Shown one piece after another: positions 1-13,799 of a stretch of 64,000 nt of DNA; within the stretch, counting starts at the first letter, position 1, and every line of letters begins with the position of its first letter. This DNA comes from Dillenia suffruticosa (Eukaryota; Streptophyta; Magnoliopsida; Dilleniales; Dilleniaceae), in contig JAVTVX010000013.1 in the NCBI GenBank assembly GCA_033439265.1, forward strand, positions 7,962,501-8,026,500, given 5' to 3'. The notes beneath the pieces were generated by a model. That model searched no databases. It was not told the origin of the DNA and saw nothing but the letters and a program-made list of their open reading frames with translations. The position numbers and the translations under genes are program-made.

Positions 1-2623
1 ACAATTGGAACATTAGTTCTCAAGTGGCGGTGTGTTTGTTTGAAAAAAATTACCACCACCCCTAGATTTAGCTTGAGTGACGTACACAATGCGCCGTCAT
101 TTCACCAAAAATTGAGAGAAAATATGTCCTATCCAACTAAGAGCCCGCTCTCTCCACCCCCACCCCCTAATATCTCATTATTAAATTCACATAACATTAA
201 TATTTCTCCGCATTTATTTGTTCTTTCACTTCCCTCGATTGTAATGCAGCTTTTCGGCTTGCTAAAGACCCATTTCCTCTTCTTAATATCGCTTTATCTT
301 CCCATCCTGACTAAAATATAGTAAATGGATTTAAGTTCCAGACGTATCAAATTGTGAATTCACCGATCAAAATGATTAAAAATATTAAAATATTAATTTC
401 GTTTTTGTTTTACAATTTTTTATGGCAATAACCATGAAATGAGATTTTATGCTTATTGTTCATTTGATATTTTGGTAAATGAATTATTAAATCTTAGTTT
501 CATTTCAGGGTAATTAAACAGCCTAGGAATTTCATGGCAACTGAATGAGGAGAAAGGGGGGGGAGGATTGAGGAACTGACAAGGTTCTTGTACGGAAACA
601 TATGCAACTAGTGAGGAATAGAAGGCTTGGCATCAACCTACCCTTAACCCTTCTCAAGTCAAATTGCAACCCTTAGGCGCGCACACACGCACGAGAGAGA
701 GAGAGATGAAAGACTGTTGGGAGTGAAACATTAAAAATTTGCTTGTTTTGGTACAAAATGCCAAAGTCAAAGGTGGGTGAGAGCGAGAGAGAGCATATGA
801 GCTGGAGACAAGGACGGAGGATATTTCCAGGACCATAACACTCATACGAGGAAGAAAAAGGAAGCGGAAGAGCAACAAATGCTCATCATCTAGTCACTTC
901 TCATCCTGAAGTTTCACATCACAAACCAAACTCTGTTTTATTTCAACAATGACGGTATTACAAGACCTCAGTTGAATGTATCAGGCCTAAATTTACCAAA
1001 GTCCAAACATAACAATAAAAACATAACTGTGCAATCTTTGCTCTAAACAACATAGTTTTAGTTAAATTATTAGCAAACAGCACCCCCCCTTTTTGGCTAT
1101 TGTTCCATTAAATGGATGCTTGGTGATTTCAAACTTCAAATTCAGACAACGTTCCATAAATTTTTCCACAGATCAACAAAGGAATTAGAAGCATTTCAAT
1201 ATCCAGTTTAAACGCGCCTATTATTAACGGGAAATTTCACAGGCACTTTATTCCATCTACCCCAAATAATCTACATCTTTCTGTCATGATGGAGTTCAAG
1301 AAATCACCAAGGGCACAGGTCAACTTACAGATATCTCTTCATCGAGATAAGAAATCAGAAACCACCTCTGGAAGGTGTTACCTGGAGGCATAGGCATGAA
1401 CCAGCAGACATTAGCATGGATTCGTCAAGAAATCAACATAAACACAGAGAATAAGACTTGAGTAATGTCTATGTTATATGCATTCTGAGAGTAAACATGA
1501 ACTAAAATGCAAACTAGGGAAGGAAGTGGGACAATCTCAATTGGAAGCATCGAGCTTGTTCTAATTTTCGCTGAGGATGATATCTCTCACTTCTCTGGCC
1601 ATAAGTGGAATGCATTTTATGCGGCAACTAGAGAGCTTTACGTTTCCTGAATTAAAATCATTATTATAGGATTTCAAATTATTTAAATAAATAAATTTAA
1701 TTTACTTGTACGTTCAGAATTAAATCTATATTTTATAAATAATTAATTTTACAAAATTAACCCATTTCTCATAAGAAAAACTTTATTAATAAATAAAATT
1801 CATTTTCATTTTCTGTGTGCAAAAAATCTCTTCAAATTATTTAAGTGTTTTTAATTCCGTTAAAAGCCTTAGTCAACTTAGAAATAGAGTTTTTAATTAA
1901 AGATTTTAACTAAAATATAAGACATTTATAGATTTTATTTTTCAAATTTATAAAACTAGCTCCCATACTATATGAAATTGTAAAACAAATAAAAAATTTT
2001 TGAAATTATTAAATTAGGAAAAATAATTTCAAAAATTATAAAATAGGATCGACAGGTTTTCAAAATTATAAAAAATAGGACATATCCTATATTTTTCTTA
2101 AAAATTACAATTCAGCCATAAAGTTCTTTCTATATTATTTTTTTATTTTCAATTAACTTACCACAAAAATAATTCAATGCAAGCAAGTAATAAATACATA
2201 TAGAATAGGGTAGAAAAGCGACCTAATACATCTTATTTTTTATTTGAAAATAATTATAATGTCATTTGCTAATATAGTCGCTATAATAAAATTATTTTAA
2301 TTCTAATTAATCTTACTAAATAATTAAAAATGCACTTCAAAATAAATATAGTATTATTTACGAAAATCAAATAAACATCTGGTACTTTTTTCTTAATCTG
2401 TATTTATTTATATATGTTCACCCTTTATGCAACGCTTTTAGTTTTTTCTTCAAAATAGAGATTATCAAGAATATTCAATTTTTTATTCCATTTGTCAATT
2501 GAATTGACAAATTCCAAAAATATTTAATATAATACAAATTGTATCACAGTTCTAAATCCCGATAGTCAATTAAGACAATCGACATTAATTTTCTATTATG
2601 CATGCTTGTCTTAACTAAATTAT
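1..2623. other. Intergenic, no gene identified
   Basis: No open frame here has a recognisable protein family. The first 1.6 kb has mixed composition and the rest is AT-rich. Short reading frames at about 40-320 and 650-880 look like chance frames over CT/GA-rich or AT-rich DNA. A short minus-strand stretch near 1560-1640 could be a terminal exon, but it stands alone and is treated under rejected items. Confidence 0.5.
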
Positions 2624-3107
2624 CGGATATTTTTTGTGACTCATTCACACACAGCGAAAACATACAATAATTTTTAAAAAAATAAAATGATCGGGTATAG
2701 GGGTATCTCAATATGCAGATCTTCAAAATCAACCGAATGGTATGTCCCTCGATCGGATCTCGCGGTCGAGATGGTGATCACGATATTGATCGAATCACCA
2801 CCGTAATATCACAGCACCTCAATCAAAGTCCGGTGATTTCTTTAACGAGAGGGATTTTCCTACGCGAAAATGTTCGACCCTCATCGTGTTGTCTCTCTCT
2901 AGAGATGTGCATATTCTCTCAAGAAAATCTAGCCACCTAATTCTCTATTGAAGAAGTAGGACTCACATTAGGCACTCTCCAAGGGTCATTAGGGTTTTAT
3001 AATCATGAGTGGTTAATGGGAGTTATGGAGTGATAAAAATGTAATAATGGGAGTTACCTCATTATCCCCTAAATTACCAAAATGCTCCTCTTGGGTATAT
3101 ATTATCA
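2624..3107 (-). repeat. 3' LTR of the Copia element
   Basis: This 484-bp LTR is a direct repeat of the split LTR at 9064-9389 plus 10898-11055. On the minus strand it begins TGATAATATATACC, directly after a purine-rich tract, and ends in CG where the partner ends in canonical CA. Shared landmarks include a stretch starting near 2713 that reads ATGCAGATCTTCAAAATC in both copies, and a GGGTCATTAGGGTTT block near 2978 and 10931. Confidence 0.88.
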
Positions 3108-4441
3108 TCTCTCACTTGCACATGAGTGCATTTCACATCCGTCAAAAGATCGCAATTCATGCAATCTATCACATCACCCTACTGGACTTTCATACCTGAT
3201 TGGACGTCGTGCGACCGGCGAGTACACCTGCAAGCAAAGACTACTCGATACACCTTTTAGGACAATCGAGAAATTACCGTTAGTATAAAAAATAACTCGC
3301 TGCACCTCACATCCAAGACTAATTACATCCATCAAGCTAATTTTCTCAACGAAAGTAATCCCCAGTAAACGCCCGACTATGTATCCACTATTATGCTTAC
3401 ATCCCAACATAGATAAACATAATAGGCATGTCGGTAAATACAACACAATGATATAATGTCAATTAGTTTTCCTTTTCCCAAACTCGAATCTATTAGTCTT
3501 AATTCAGCTGTTTTCCTAGACCTGTCACTCAAAATTCAATTTATCTTTCGGGCCATCGGTAAACTAACTAAAGTAATAACACTGAGCCAAAACTTCTAAA
3601 AACAACCGAAAGTGATAAGGGTACAAGAGATCCCACCCAATGAATTTCGGATCTCACATAGTAAGAACAAAGATTTAAATAATATCAATGTCTCAAAATG
3701 ATGTTCCCACTATCCCTGGTCGACATATCACACGTGGTATGAAACGTGTGCCATGATATTATTCCTCCATCTCTCATAGGACATATGTTAGATTTCTCTA
3801 ATACTGTGCAGGTATAAAACTCAGTCTACACATAAGACTTTACCTAGAGATCTCAGAGAGGGTATCTCAAAGATAATATCACTAGTCACAGATGATATCT
3901 GAAATCTCAAATCTGACTATTTACAAGCAACATGGATGTGGGTACGTCCATACCGGTCATATCGCATATGATCTCATTCTGAACACATATCAGGGTGACT
4001 TATATTCTTGTAGGACCACTCTCAAAGTCTCTTATAACTAAAAACCATCACATCTCCGCTCACTCAGAGCTGGAGGTGGTCACTCGTGTAAAAGAATCAA
4101 CCACGCCTGCCTGACATATCATTTATCACAATAAATCACAAAATATATGACAATTAAAGTAGTGCAATAAATAAAAATCGTGACTCAATCATGCACACAT
4201 GTCTATATATAATACAATAAGTATCAGTACATGGTGAGAAATGTCAATGTACATGCTAACCCAATGATTCCTATATCTCATACAGGAATCTCTCATAATG
4301 ACTTTATTGAAAGGATCAGCCAACACGTTGTATAGTAGTGTACTTAATTTGTTATTTCACCCTTTTCGGTGATATTTCTCATAACGTAATATTAGGTATC
4401 AATGTGTTTGGACTTACTGACACTTAGGGTCTCAAGTGTGG

Positions 4442-7300
4442 TCAAGGGCGGCCTGATTTTCTCAATAAATCATCTACTGGCCTCTCATTATCTGTCACAA
4501 CCCCTAAGTGATCCGAAAATTTCCGAAGCCGAACAATCTCTTGAACTGCCGCTGAGTGTACCACAAGCTCAGCCTCTATCGTAGATAAAGATATGTAGAT
4601 TTGTTTCTTGCTACTCCAAGATAGCAAAACCTGATATCGATTTGTGTATATTCAGATCGCCAACCCAGTCGGTACTTAATACCCAATAAAATACAAATCA
4701 CCTCCTCTGTAACACAAGAAGAGGTCCGCAATTCTCTGGAGATGTCTCGGAATCCTTTCACTGCTCTCAAGTGATCTCTTCTAGGATTCGATCAATACCT
4801 AATTACCATACTGATTGCAAAGCAAACATCTGATCGTGTACGCGATACTGCGTATATCAGAGTATTCAATGCACTAGAACAAAGGATTCTATTCATTTTC
4901 CTTGTCCTTTTTTGAGTCATAAGGCATATATCAAGAATTAGGATTTAACATTTTAGCGATAAGAGTATCTCTAAGGTTGCAATCGTTCTTCTCGAACCGC
5001 TCGAGAACTCCATTGATGTTGGACTCCTGTGAAAGAGTTAACACATGTCTCGAGTGATCCCTCCGGATCTTAACTTCGAAGAAGAACTAAGTCTCACCCA
5101 TGTCCCACAAATCAAGACTCGACAATATCCATGTCATCGTGGTCATCAAATACTCTTTGTTATTCTCGGTCAATATAATATTATTCACATATAAGGACAT
5201 GATCATTAAAAGTCATGAGAACGTATAAGGTATACGCGATGATCCTCATCGATCATCACGAAACCGTGAGATATCACCTTCTTGTGAAATCTCAAACGCT
5301 ACTATCTGGATTGATGATTAAGGTCATATGTCGATTTCAGAAGTCAATAGATCTCATCATCCTGATCTATAGGAATAAAGTCAGACAACTGTTCCTTGTA
5401 GATCCCCTCATCCAAAACTCCCACTCAGGAAGGTAGTCGCAACGTCCATCTGGTCTCAATGCAGATCAATGTCTGTGACTATTGCTAAAAGTAAACGAAT
5501 CGAGATAATCTCGTCCTCAGCCTGAGTAACCCTTGGTTATTAGATGTGCCTTATACCTCTACATTGATCCATCGGCTTTTTTTTTACATTGAGAACCCAC
5601 ATGTTCCCAATGGCCCTACTAATCTTAGGCAAATCAACTAGATTTCAAATTTCATTGATTCTCATCAACTCCATCTCTTATCCATTACCTCAAACCAATG
5701 GTCCTCCACAGAACTCTCAAGAGCCTCTAGGACAGTTAAAGGTTTCTTGTAACCCTCAAGAGTCATACTGAGAGCCTCTCCTTCAATCAGGAAGCGACGG
5801 TTAGATACGCATCCTCGACTACTCTTAAGATAAGGGAAAAACCTTTTTACCTCTAAATGGATTGCTCCCACTGGGATCAGTTAACCGTTAGGCTCATCCA
5901 TCTCATAGAAAGTAAAGTTCCAATTGATTTCACCTCTCATAGGGAAATCACTTTCAAGAAACTCGGCATCATGAGACTCAATATCAGTAAGTGTCGTCTG
6001 TATGTTCACCTAGAACACATTCCCCACAGAGTGTTCTTGGTATCTGATAGAGATATATCTCTTTTCTCGCAGGCCTAACTCACCGTGTAATTCCAAGAAA
6101 TAGTGAACATACGCAACACAATCTCATAATCTCAAATGGCTAATCTCAGACTGTTTTCCTGTCCAAAGCTCATATAGAGTACTGATTACGGACTTCAATA
6201 GAACATGATTGAGGATGTAAACTACAACTAATAACACATCTTCCTAATAGGAAACGAATAAATTGGCTTACGCCATTATCGGCCTCACCATCTTAAACAA
6301 AGTCCTATTCCATTCTCATAGCTACTTTACTCCACTGAGTAGTAAAGAATAGTCAATTTCTCGCAATGCCCTTCTTGAAACAGAGCTCTTCAGACAAATA
6401 CTCGTGTCCTCGATCAGTTCTGAGAGCCTCTACTCTCAAGATTAACTGATTTTCAATCTCGCTAATAACCTCCAAAGGCAGATAAATGTAACCAAAACAC
6501 GTGTAATTGTTTATGAACGTAATAGAGTACCCAACACCATTTCAGGTTCTCATGTTCATAAGGCCATGGATGTTGGAATGAACCGACTACAATGGAGTCC
6601 CAACTCTCATTGTTTTGTCGAATGGTTTTCTTATAAGTTTACCATCTAGGCAAGACTGGTTAGCGGGCCCTATAGACCACTCACTACTAACCGGTTCATT
6701 CTCTCTCACACTAAGAGAATACCAAGAAATACCATTGTAAAGAATTACTTCCAATGCATTTAGTCCCTCACGGACCAAAATTGAACAAATTAAAGAATTG
6801 TCATAATGAATAAAAATTATAAAATTTCCAAATTGACAGAGCATATCCTAGGCTGAAATCAAGTTCCGTCGAACATTCGGAGCGTAAAAAGCATACAGAG
6901 TCTGGCTATTTGCACCTCCAACTTGCAAGTGCTACTCCCTTTGATGTCAACAAACGCTCTGTTTCTCTATGTAAATCCTCCTGCTTAAGGACTCACTGAG
7001 CAGAACTGTATAAGTGCGCTCCTATCTCGAGTTACGTAGTCGGTTGCTCCTGTGTTTACAATCTACGAGTCCCACAGGATGTTTTCTTCTTACCTGAGTG
7101 TCGAGTCCCATAGGAGTCCTTGCTCAACTCCATCGCATAAGCATGACTAGAGTATATCCTACTTGCCTCTAGATGCTCTTACTTGAGCTCACTGTGCCTA
7201 TTTACATTAGTGAAAGTACGAATACTTTTGTCGTATGTGAAATAGACTTTCATGATTTTTCATGAATCAGGTAAAGACTGGATCGCATCCAGCACAAGAA
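4442..7300 (-). pseudogene. Copia pol remnants (protease/GAG-pre-integrase, RT, RNase H)
   Basis: RNase H is the clearest part. Near 4620-4690 the minus strand reads DWVGDLNIHKSISGFAIL, matching the Copia pattern DWxGD...KSxSGF. The next frame at 4442-4627 begins with a WSSKKQ...LSTIEAE stretch, the usual Copia RNase H continuation. Near 5665-5760 an EAL...W...M segment resembles the start of the Copia RT region. Near 6850-7060 GATDYVTR and FYAPNVRRNLISA match the protease and GAG-pre-integrase region. Many stops and frameshifts separate the pieces, so no functional polyprotein can be made. Confidence 0.8.
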
Positions 7301-8029
7301 AAACATATCTAAAATAGGCTCGGTCACATTCCCGAACTCAGCGACCATACTCGACATTTTCATCGAATGTTATATAATCGTATTATCAACCCTTTTCTTA
7401 TAAGTTATTATACTTATAAGTCAGTATTCTCATCTCAGGATCTCTAAGAGCACCACAATACTCTTTATAGGGTGAGCCAAACCGATAAAGCCGTAGGATA
7501 TCGCTTATAGATTGGGATCACATCATCGTGCATGCTACTTAAGAGGATTCCCCTAACTTGGCCATTATTCCTCTTCCATGTACGTAATGTCTCCAAATCC
7601 CATCTCTTTGAGGTGTGATACCCTCTCCGAAATCCACTATCTCATGCCTCATAATTTAATTAGATCTTGTCCCTCGAGAATAAATTGAATCTACTTGTGA
7701 AAAATCTCGTAATTATCACCATTCAATTTTATCCCCTTGCAAAGATCCATTATGACAATTTTAGAAGCAGTCAAAGAAATAATCGTGACTTATGATACTT
7801 ATTATCACATTGCGTGCACTCTACGAATCAACATGACCCAAATCATTCGAATACAGACCCCAAGACGAATGTATGAATCAACAAACACTATACATCACAA
7901 TCCGGGATTCCATCTCACTATTCAAACTAGGATTCGGTATATAAAAACCCACAAAAGTCACTTTTATGGATGTAGGACCCTCAAAAATTGAAAAAAAAAA
8001 TTAATTCCCGAAGACCTGACGTGCCGCCG

Positions 8030-8480
8030 GAGGTCCCACGCGCCTCCACGCACCGCTAGCTGGCTGGGGCATGTGCTAGACGTGCGGCGCGCCTCACACG
8101 CGCAGCCACGAGCCTCACACGCGTAGCCACGCGCAGCCACGCGCCTCACACGCGTAGCCACGTGCCTGGGGCAGCTCAGCTCACGCGCGCCCAGTCGCGG
8201 CGCGCGTCTCACGCGCCTTCACGCGCTGAGCCGTGTTGAGCCGGTACGGACCGGGTAGGACAAGGTCAGACAATGGGTCAGGGTTTGACCCGACTAACTG
8301 GTCAACGGGTCAAAATCCGACCCAGTCGGGTCGGTCTGGGTTGGGGGACACGTGTCCGGGTCATAACCGACCCAGATGACCCATACCGGTTCACGCGCCT
8401 TCCCCGCGCGTGAACCTCACGCTCCATGTTGTTGCCTTCTGACGCGCCTCAGCGCGCGTGACGTGCACGCGCCCTCGGGT
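8030..8480. other. GC-rich block in the Copia leader/gag region
   Basis: A sharply GC-rich stretch rich in CACGCG, GCGCGC and CGCAGCCACG motifs sits between the primer binding site and the polyprotein remnants. It is followed by repeated GGGTCRGNCNGACCC-like words around 8240-8390. Surrounding DNA is AT-rich. Reading frames here are low-complexity Arg/Ala/Cys strings and are probably not proteins. By position it is the leader or gag zone. Confidence 0.6.
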
Positions 8481-9047
8481 TGGATCTTTTCGTCTTCACC
8501 CGAATTTTCCTATAACCGGTTCTTTTGACTCGGATGCCGGAACATCCATTTTTTGGCTCTATTTTTTTTATTTTTTTTTAGAAAATCTCTTATTCCATTT
8601 ATTCCAAACATTCTTGTCTCGATTTTTGGAATAATCAAGCCATAATCTCGGCGTATTTTGGATTTAAAATTCCAGCCCTCCACGGTCAATTTTGAAACCT
8701 CATTTTTCGGCCACAATAATATGCAATATATATATCAAATCGAAGAGCATGAAACAAGGAACATATATCTATAATTTTCATGCATTGATTTATCCTAAAT
8801 CTCGACAAATCTGGGGTTGAATGGTTCGATCATATTCACGACCGAAACTTTCAACTGGAATTTTTTTTGCCTAAACGTGTTCAAAAAATTACGAAAAAAT
8901 TATTTTCGTATTCTACGGACCATGGGTAACACAGTGGTATTTTTAGATTCATGAAACTCATCTGTGATCTGAATCCCAAATTTTATACCCTATATTTTTA
9001 TAACCAAAAAATTAAATCCGAAAATTATTTTTAATAATCCAACGTAT

Positions 9048-9059
9048 GTTCTGATACCA
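9048..9059 (-). other. Primer binding site of the Copia element
   Basis: The minus strand reads TGGTATCAGAAC here, four bases downstream of the 5' LTR end. This closely matches the sequence complementary to the 3' end of initiator methionine tRNA used by many plant Copia elements. Confidence 0.75.
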
Positions 9060-9063
9060 ATAT

Positions 9064-11055
9064 TGAATATTTTTGGTGACTCATTCATACACAGCGGAAG
9101 CATACAATAATTTTTAGAAAAATAAAATGATCGGGTATATGGGTACCTCAATATGCAGATCTTCAAAATCAACCGAACGGCATATCTCTCGATCGGATCT
9201 CACTGTCGAGATGGTGATCACGATGTTAATCGAATCACCACCGTAATATCACAACGCCTCAATCCAAGTCCGGTGATTTTTTTGACGAGAGGGATTTTCC
9301 TACGCGAAAATTTCCGACCCTCATCATGTTGTCTCTCTCTAGAGATGTGCATATTCTCTCAAGAAGACCTAGCCGACTAATTCTCTATTAAAGATGTTGG
9401 TCCCAAAGACAACCAAGAAGGGGGGTTGAATTAGTTGTCCTAAATTGGCTTTTCAAAAATCTAATTCCACCTAAATTCAATAATTAAACCTATAGTCAAT
9501 CTAATGTAATGAAAGAGATAAGAATAAGGAGACAAATTTGTTTTTATAGTGGTTCGGTTTTGTACCTACATCCAATCTTCCAGCTAACCAAGTCAGGGTC
9601 TAACCACTAGGTAGTTTCCACCATAACCGAATCAATAACATACACTCCACTTGTCGACTTGTGATCTTCATACCATGAAAATTCATTCGTCCAACAATGA
9701 AAAATAACTCATACAATGACTCACTCACACAATACTCTTTTACAACTCAAACAATGCTTGAACAAATGGATATAGAGGTTGAAAATAAAAAATGCAGCAG
9801 CAGTATCTTCTTTCAGAATACAGAATTTTATTTTTCAGAATTCAGGAATTGCATTACTCTTTGTTTCTGTGAAAGTTTGTTATTCAATGCTCTCAACTCA
9901 CTTGAATTTCGAATCACTTATTGCTGAAAAATCTGCTCTATCAAAATTCAAAATCCTGTAGTAAAAACTCTCCAAAATTACAAGCAACAGCTCCACCAAC
10001 ATCTTAAAAAATATGCTTCAAATCCTCCTTGAATAATGATATTTACCAGTAGTAAATATTTTTTTTTCTGAAATTTAAACATCCCTCTAAGATATTCAAA
10101 AGTTGGTTGGATTATATTTATATGATAGCTTCTCAAAAAAATTCGAAATCAGTCCAGGAAATCAGCCTTATGTTCTAAATTTTTCAGAACAATTAGCCAA
10201 CTTTGTCCATTTATTTCTCCACCAAAATCTCAAGGTAAATATATCATGAATTATCATATTTGTTGTTCAACTGTAGTATAATAATGTTGAATAAATAAAC
10301 TCATAAGTCTCCGACCTATAGTGAAGTTATCAAGATCCAAATACCCATTGAAAACCATATTCTGTCCAGAAATTCTGCTATGTAAAATGAATGACCAAGC
10401 AACTTTTAGCTGAATTTTCCCCACCGTCCCTACAAGATAATTGTACTGTAATTACTTGAATTTGAAGTTCCATATATTCTCTTTGAAACACAATTTTCGG
10501 TATTGAAAGTATTTCAGAATATAGGAAGATATGAACGTCCAAATATAGTCAAAATGATCACTGTTTTATACTTAGAAAAATTTTTAAGTGGTGGAATATG
10601 AAGTGTTTTCATGTTAGGACATTTTTGTGTATATTTAGGATCAATTATATGTTAAGTATAGTATCCAAGTTACACTTATCTTGTTGGTTGGGTTTTCAAC
10701 AAAAATAAAAAAAAATCTTACTTTCATAACCCAAATAAGCCTTACTTCCATAACTAATTCTATGACTGATTCTATAACTTTTTCTAATAAAATTTTTCCA
10801 GTAAATATAAACTTTATACACTAAATAAAATTATTAGAATACTATGAGAGATTTTGTTATCATCAAAACTAAGGAGACAACACAATAATTTCCAACAGAA
10901 GAAGTAGGACTCATATTAGGCACTCTCTAAGGGTCATTAGGGTTTCATAATTATGAGTGGTTAATGGGAGTTATGGAGTGGTAAAAATGGGATAATGGGA
11001 GTTACCCCATTATCCCTTAAATTACCAAAATGTCCCTGTTTGGCATATATTACCA
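9064..11055 (-). repeat. 5' LTR of the Copia element, interrupted by a solo LTR
   Basis: Two segments (9064-9394 and 10898-11055) align end to end with the intact LTR at 2624-3107. The break falls at an AAAGA/GAAGA site, where the intact LTR has GAAGA only once. On the minus strand the LTR starts TGGTAATATATGCC and ends CA, four bases before the primer binding site. Confidence 0.88.
9395..10897. mobile_element. Nested solo LTR, 1503 bp
   Basis: The insertion begins TGTTGGTCCC and ends TTTCCAACA, so it has TGTTGG...CCAACA inverted termini as plant LTRs do. It is flanked by AAAGA (9390-9394) and GAAGA (10898-10902). The uninterrupted LTR copy at 2624-3107 has a single GAAGA, which shows this is a 5-bp target duplication with one later mutation. 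No gag, pol, primer binding site or second LTR lies inside, so it is best read as a solo LTR left by LTR-LTR recombination. It is probably from a Copia family, judged from the TTGGTCCCAAAGACAACC-type start. Confidence 0.75.
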
Positions 11056-13389
11056 ACATAAATAATACCATATACCAGCGTACGAAACCTCTAACCCATA
11101 AAAAAATATATTCATAATATATTAAAGTATACAACACTAATTTTATAAATCCATCCACATATACTCAAAACCAATAGCACATAAACTATATACATATGTT
11201 ATAAAATACTAATTTTCATACAAAGTATATTTTTAAAAAAATACACTATAAATCATATTTAATACTAATCACATGCACTAATTACTACTGAATGTAAGTC
11301 ATTTACGCATTTGGATGTTGTCTGATAATCATGATAGACTATTTTTAACAATTAGAAAATTCAAAAATTATTGCTTAAATTTTGATAAAGTGTCTATTTT
11401 TATCAAGCCGTTATTAATAGTTCTTTCTTTTAAAATTGATATAACTAGGATTTATACATTTGTATATACCGTCTACTCGATCACATGTACAAATGATATA
11501 TATCAAACCATATGTCCAAAAATATGTCTATTCACTTGAATAACTAACATAAATAAGTCAATATATAGTTTTCTCAATATAAAAAAATTAAAAAAAACTA
11601 TTGTATAGTTTGGACCTAATTAGGTGGCAAAGAAAATATACCAAGATCTTAAACATAAGTTTTTTTTCTCTTTTTTTTTTTTTTTTTGTAAACACTATCG
11701 AAAGAAATGTTTGTTTAATTTCATAACTTGGAATAGGAAAAGATAGCTACAGAAGAATACAATGGAGTTTGGGCATCTTCTCATGAAATGTGATGTTCAT
11801 GGATCCAAGAAGAATAAAATGGGCTAATAGGTGATGTTACAGCATGACTTGGGTTAAAGACTGCTGTTATCAACGTGGCCACTTGGAGTTAAAGAGTGAT
11901 GAAATCCATGAGGCTTTTGTCTCGGGAAAATAGTGAACCTATGGATGCCCTAATTGGGGTTAAAGAGTGATGTTATAAATGCCTTGCCTCGAGATGAACA
12001 TTGATGTTATGATATTTTAATATAAAAGTTTATGTTATGATGTTGTGATGTGAAAGCATGCATACATTATAAGAAATCCCGATATGTAAGTACATGGAAA
12101 GTTATGGCATATTCCTTTAAGAAAGCATAAATACGTTAAGTTAGATTATAAAAATAGTATTACATTGATGGTTACTAGATCTCTGTAACTTTCCCCATTC
12201 TTACCCTCCGCCCAATAAAATTGAAAATAGCTTGCAATCAGGGTTCGTTTAATGTTATTCAAACCAGTATGGTGTTAGAAAATGGCTTAAGAGCTTAAGG
12301 TCTAGCTCATGAGCAACTTCGATATTATATAAATCATGTAAACATGACCCACAATTTATATTTTGAGTTAAAATTAATGAATTGCATTCTCATCGTCGTA
12401 AATTTTTTATATTTGTTTCTCATTTTGATTTTGATAAGTAGTTTTACGTTAGTTGTCAATCTATCACAACTCTCTTTCTTTAGTGAAGCGTCGAGATAGA
12501 CCGTTGAAAATCTGAATATAAATTATCTGTAAAAATACGAACGATAAAAGTTTAGTTGAGAAAATAATTTTAAATAATTCTGTGTGACGAAAGAGGATTC
12601 GAAACAATTAAATCATTTCTTTTATTATTTTAAGTTTCTATTAATAGTTTTTTATTTCTCTTTTTTTATTATTTTTATTTTTATTTATATTTATTGTTAT
12701 CTTCTCTATTTTTATTTTTAAACTTTAATTTTATATTTAATTTTTATCTTATATTTATTTTTTAAACGATCGATTTTAAAATTTAGAATTAAGAGCCGTA
12801 ACATTGTTGTTATCGTATTCTGATCGTGGCGAAATATTTGACGCCACTACGATCAAAGTCGTCGCTTAGGTGGTCGCTGTGTTTACAGTAAAGGACTCCA
12901 TTACCCACGTTCTCAATTTTTTGAGAATGGAACTACTTAAAAACATTTGATTAAATCTGAAACAATTTACTTAAAAACAGAATATTAAATTGTCATTAAT
13001 AGTATAAGTTAATACAATACACATGATTAGTATAACAACTAATGATTCATGAACCATGTCCATTGTTGTGTGGGAATATTAAATCCACTACTATCTAACT
13101 CTATATTTTCGAGTTAGATATATAAATTTAAGATATCTTTATTTTAACAATTAAATTTTGAATAAGAATTATATTTTTTAATATAGGTTTAGAATCAAAA
13201 CCATAACTTATTTTGATGGTATCGCTTTTTCCAATCAAATATTTGTGAAATATGTAGGGATTAGCCAAATGTGAAGATCAGCTATTTGTATAGAGTGATA
13301 TTAAGTTTCTTATTACGGCTCAACTCTCTATGTCAAGGTGTGATATATGATTGTAAAACTCTCTTCTTATATTTTGGCTAGGTTATAAA

Positions 13390-13431
<42 letters not shown>

Positions 13432-13777
13432 TTAACAGCTTCATATTTTCCTCTTTGAAATTAATTCAATTTTAAATTTTCATTAATTACACTTTTTTCT
13501 GCAACTTTATGTTTTCTATTAAAGAATAAATTTATTTCCACATCTATTGTGTTAAAAAAACAAAATCAAATATTAATTTGGATCACCTTCGATTCATTCT
13601 CAATAAATGAGAATTGATTAATTACGTTATCATCATTCTCGAAAATTATCTATTGCTTGAAAATAAGTTGGAAGTAGGTTGATAGAATTTTTATGTTGTC
13701 AATTAAACTCTTTTAATTAGAAATAATTTAATGTGAAAATTATTTATAATCTTTAATATTATAATTAAAAATTTTTT
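11056..13777. other. AT-rich intergenic region
   Basis: No coding sequence recognised. The region is strongly AT-rich with homopolymer runs and a (TA)(TG) microsatellite near 13391. A somewhat less AT-rich part at 11750-12250 shows no conserved frame. Confidence 0.5.
13391..13430. repeat. (TA)n(TG)n microsatellite
   Basis: A TATATATA run passes directly into about 15 uninterrupted TG units. Confidence 0.95.
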
Positions 13778-13799
13778 TGTTTGTAATAAATGGTCCAAA

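Larger units (their letters stand above)
2624..11055 (-). mobile_element. Copia-type LTR retrotransposon, degenerate, with nested solo LTR
   Basis: The element reads on the minus strand. The 5' LTR is at 9064-11055 and the 3' LTR at 2624-3107. A TGGTATCAGAAC-like primer binding site follows the 5' LTR at 9048-9059, typical of initiator-Met tRNA priming in Copia. A purine stretch CAAGTGAGAGA precedes the 3' LTR, as in many plant Copia polypurine tracts. Internal sequence gives decayed Copia polyprotein pieces in the expected order: a protease/GAG-pre-integrase segment near 6.85-7.1 kb, RT remnants at about 5-6 kb, and RNase H near 4.4-4.7 kb. Without the nested 1503-bp insertion and its 5-bp duplication, the 5' LTR is 484 bp, exactly the length of the 3' LTR. 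No matching 5-bp target duplication was found, and by eye the LTRs differ at roughly 25-30 places in 320 bp, so the copy is old and inactive. Confidence 0.88.

Noticed and set aside
1560..1640. Minus-strand KCIPLMAREVRDIILSEN plus stop as a possible last exon
   Set aside because: No upstream exon, no recognised family and no supporting splice partner; the next 1 kb upstream is AT-rich and then a retrotransposon.
4402..4584. Plus-strand frame over the Copia RNase H region
   Set aside because: Shadow of the minus-strand RNase H remnant.
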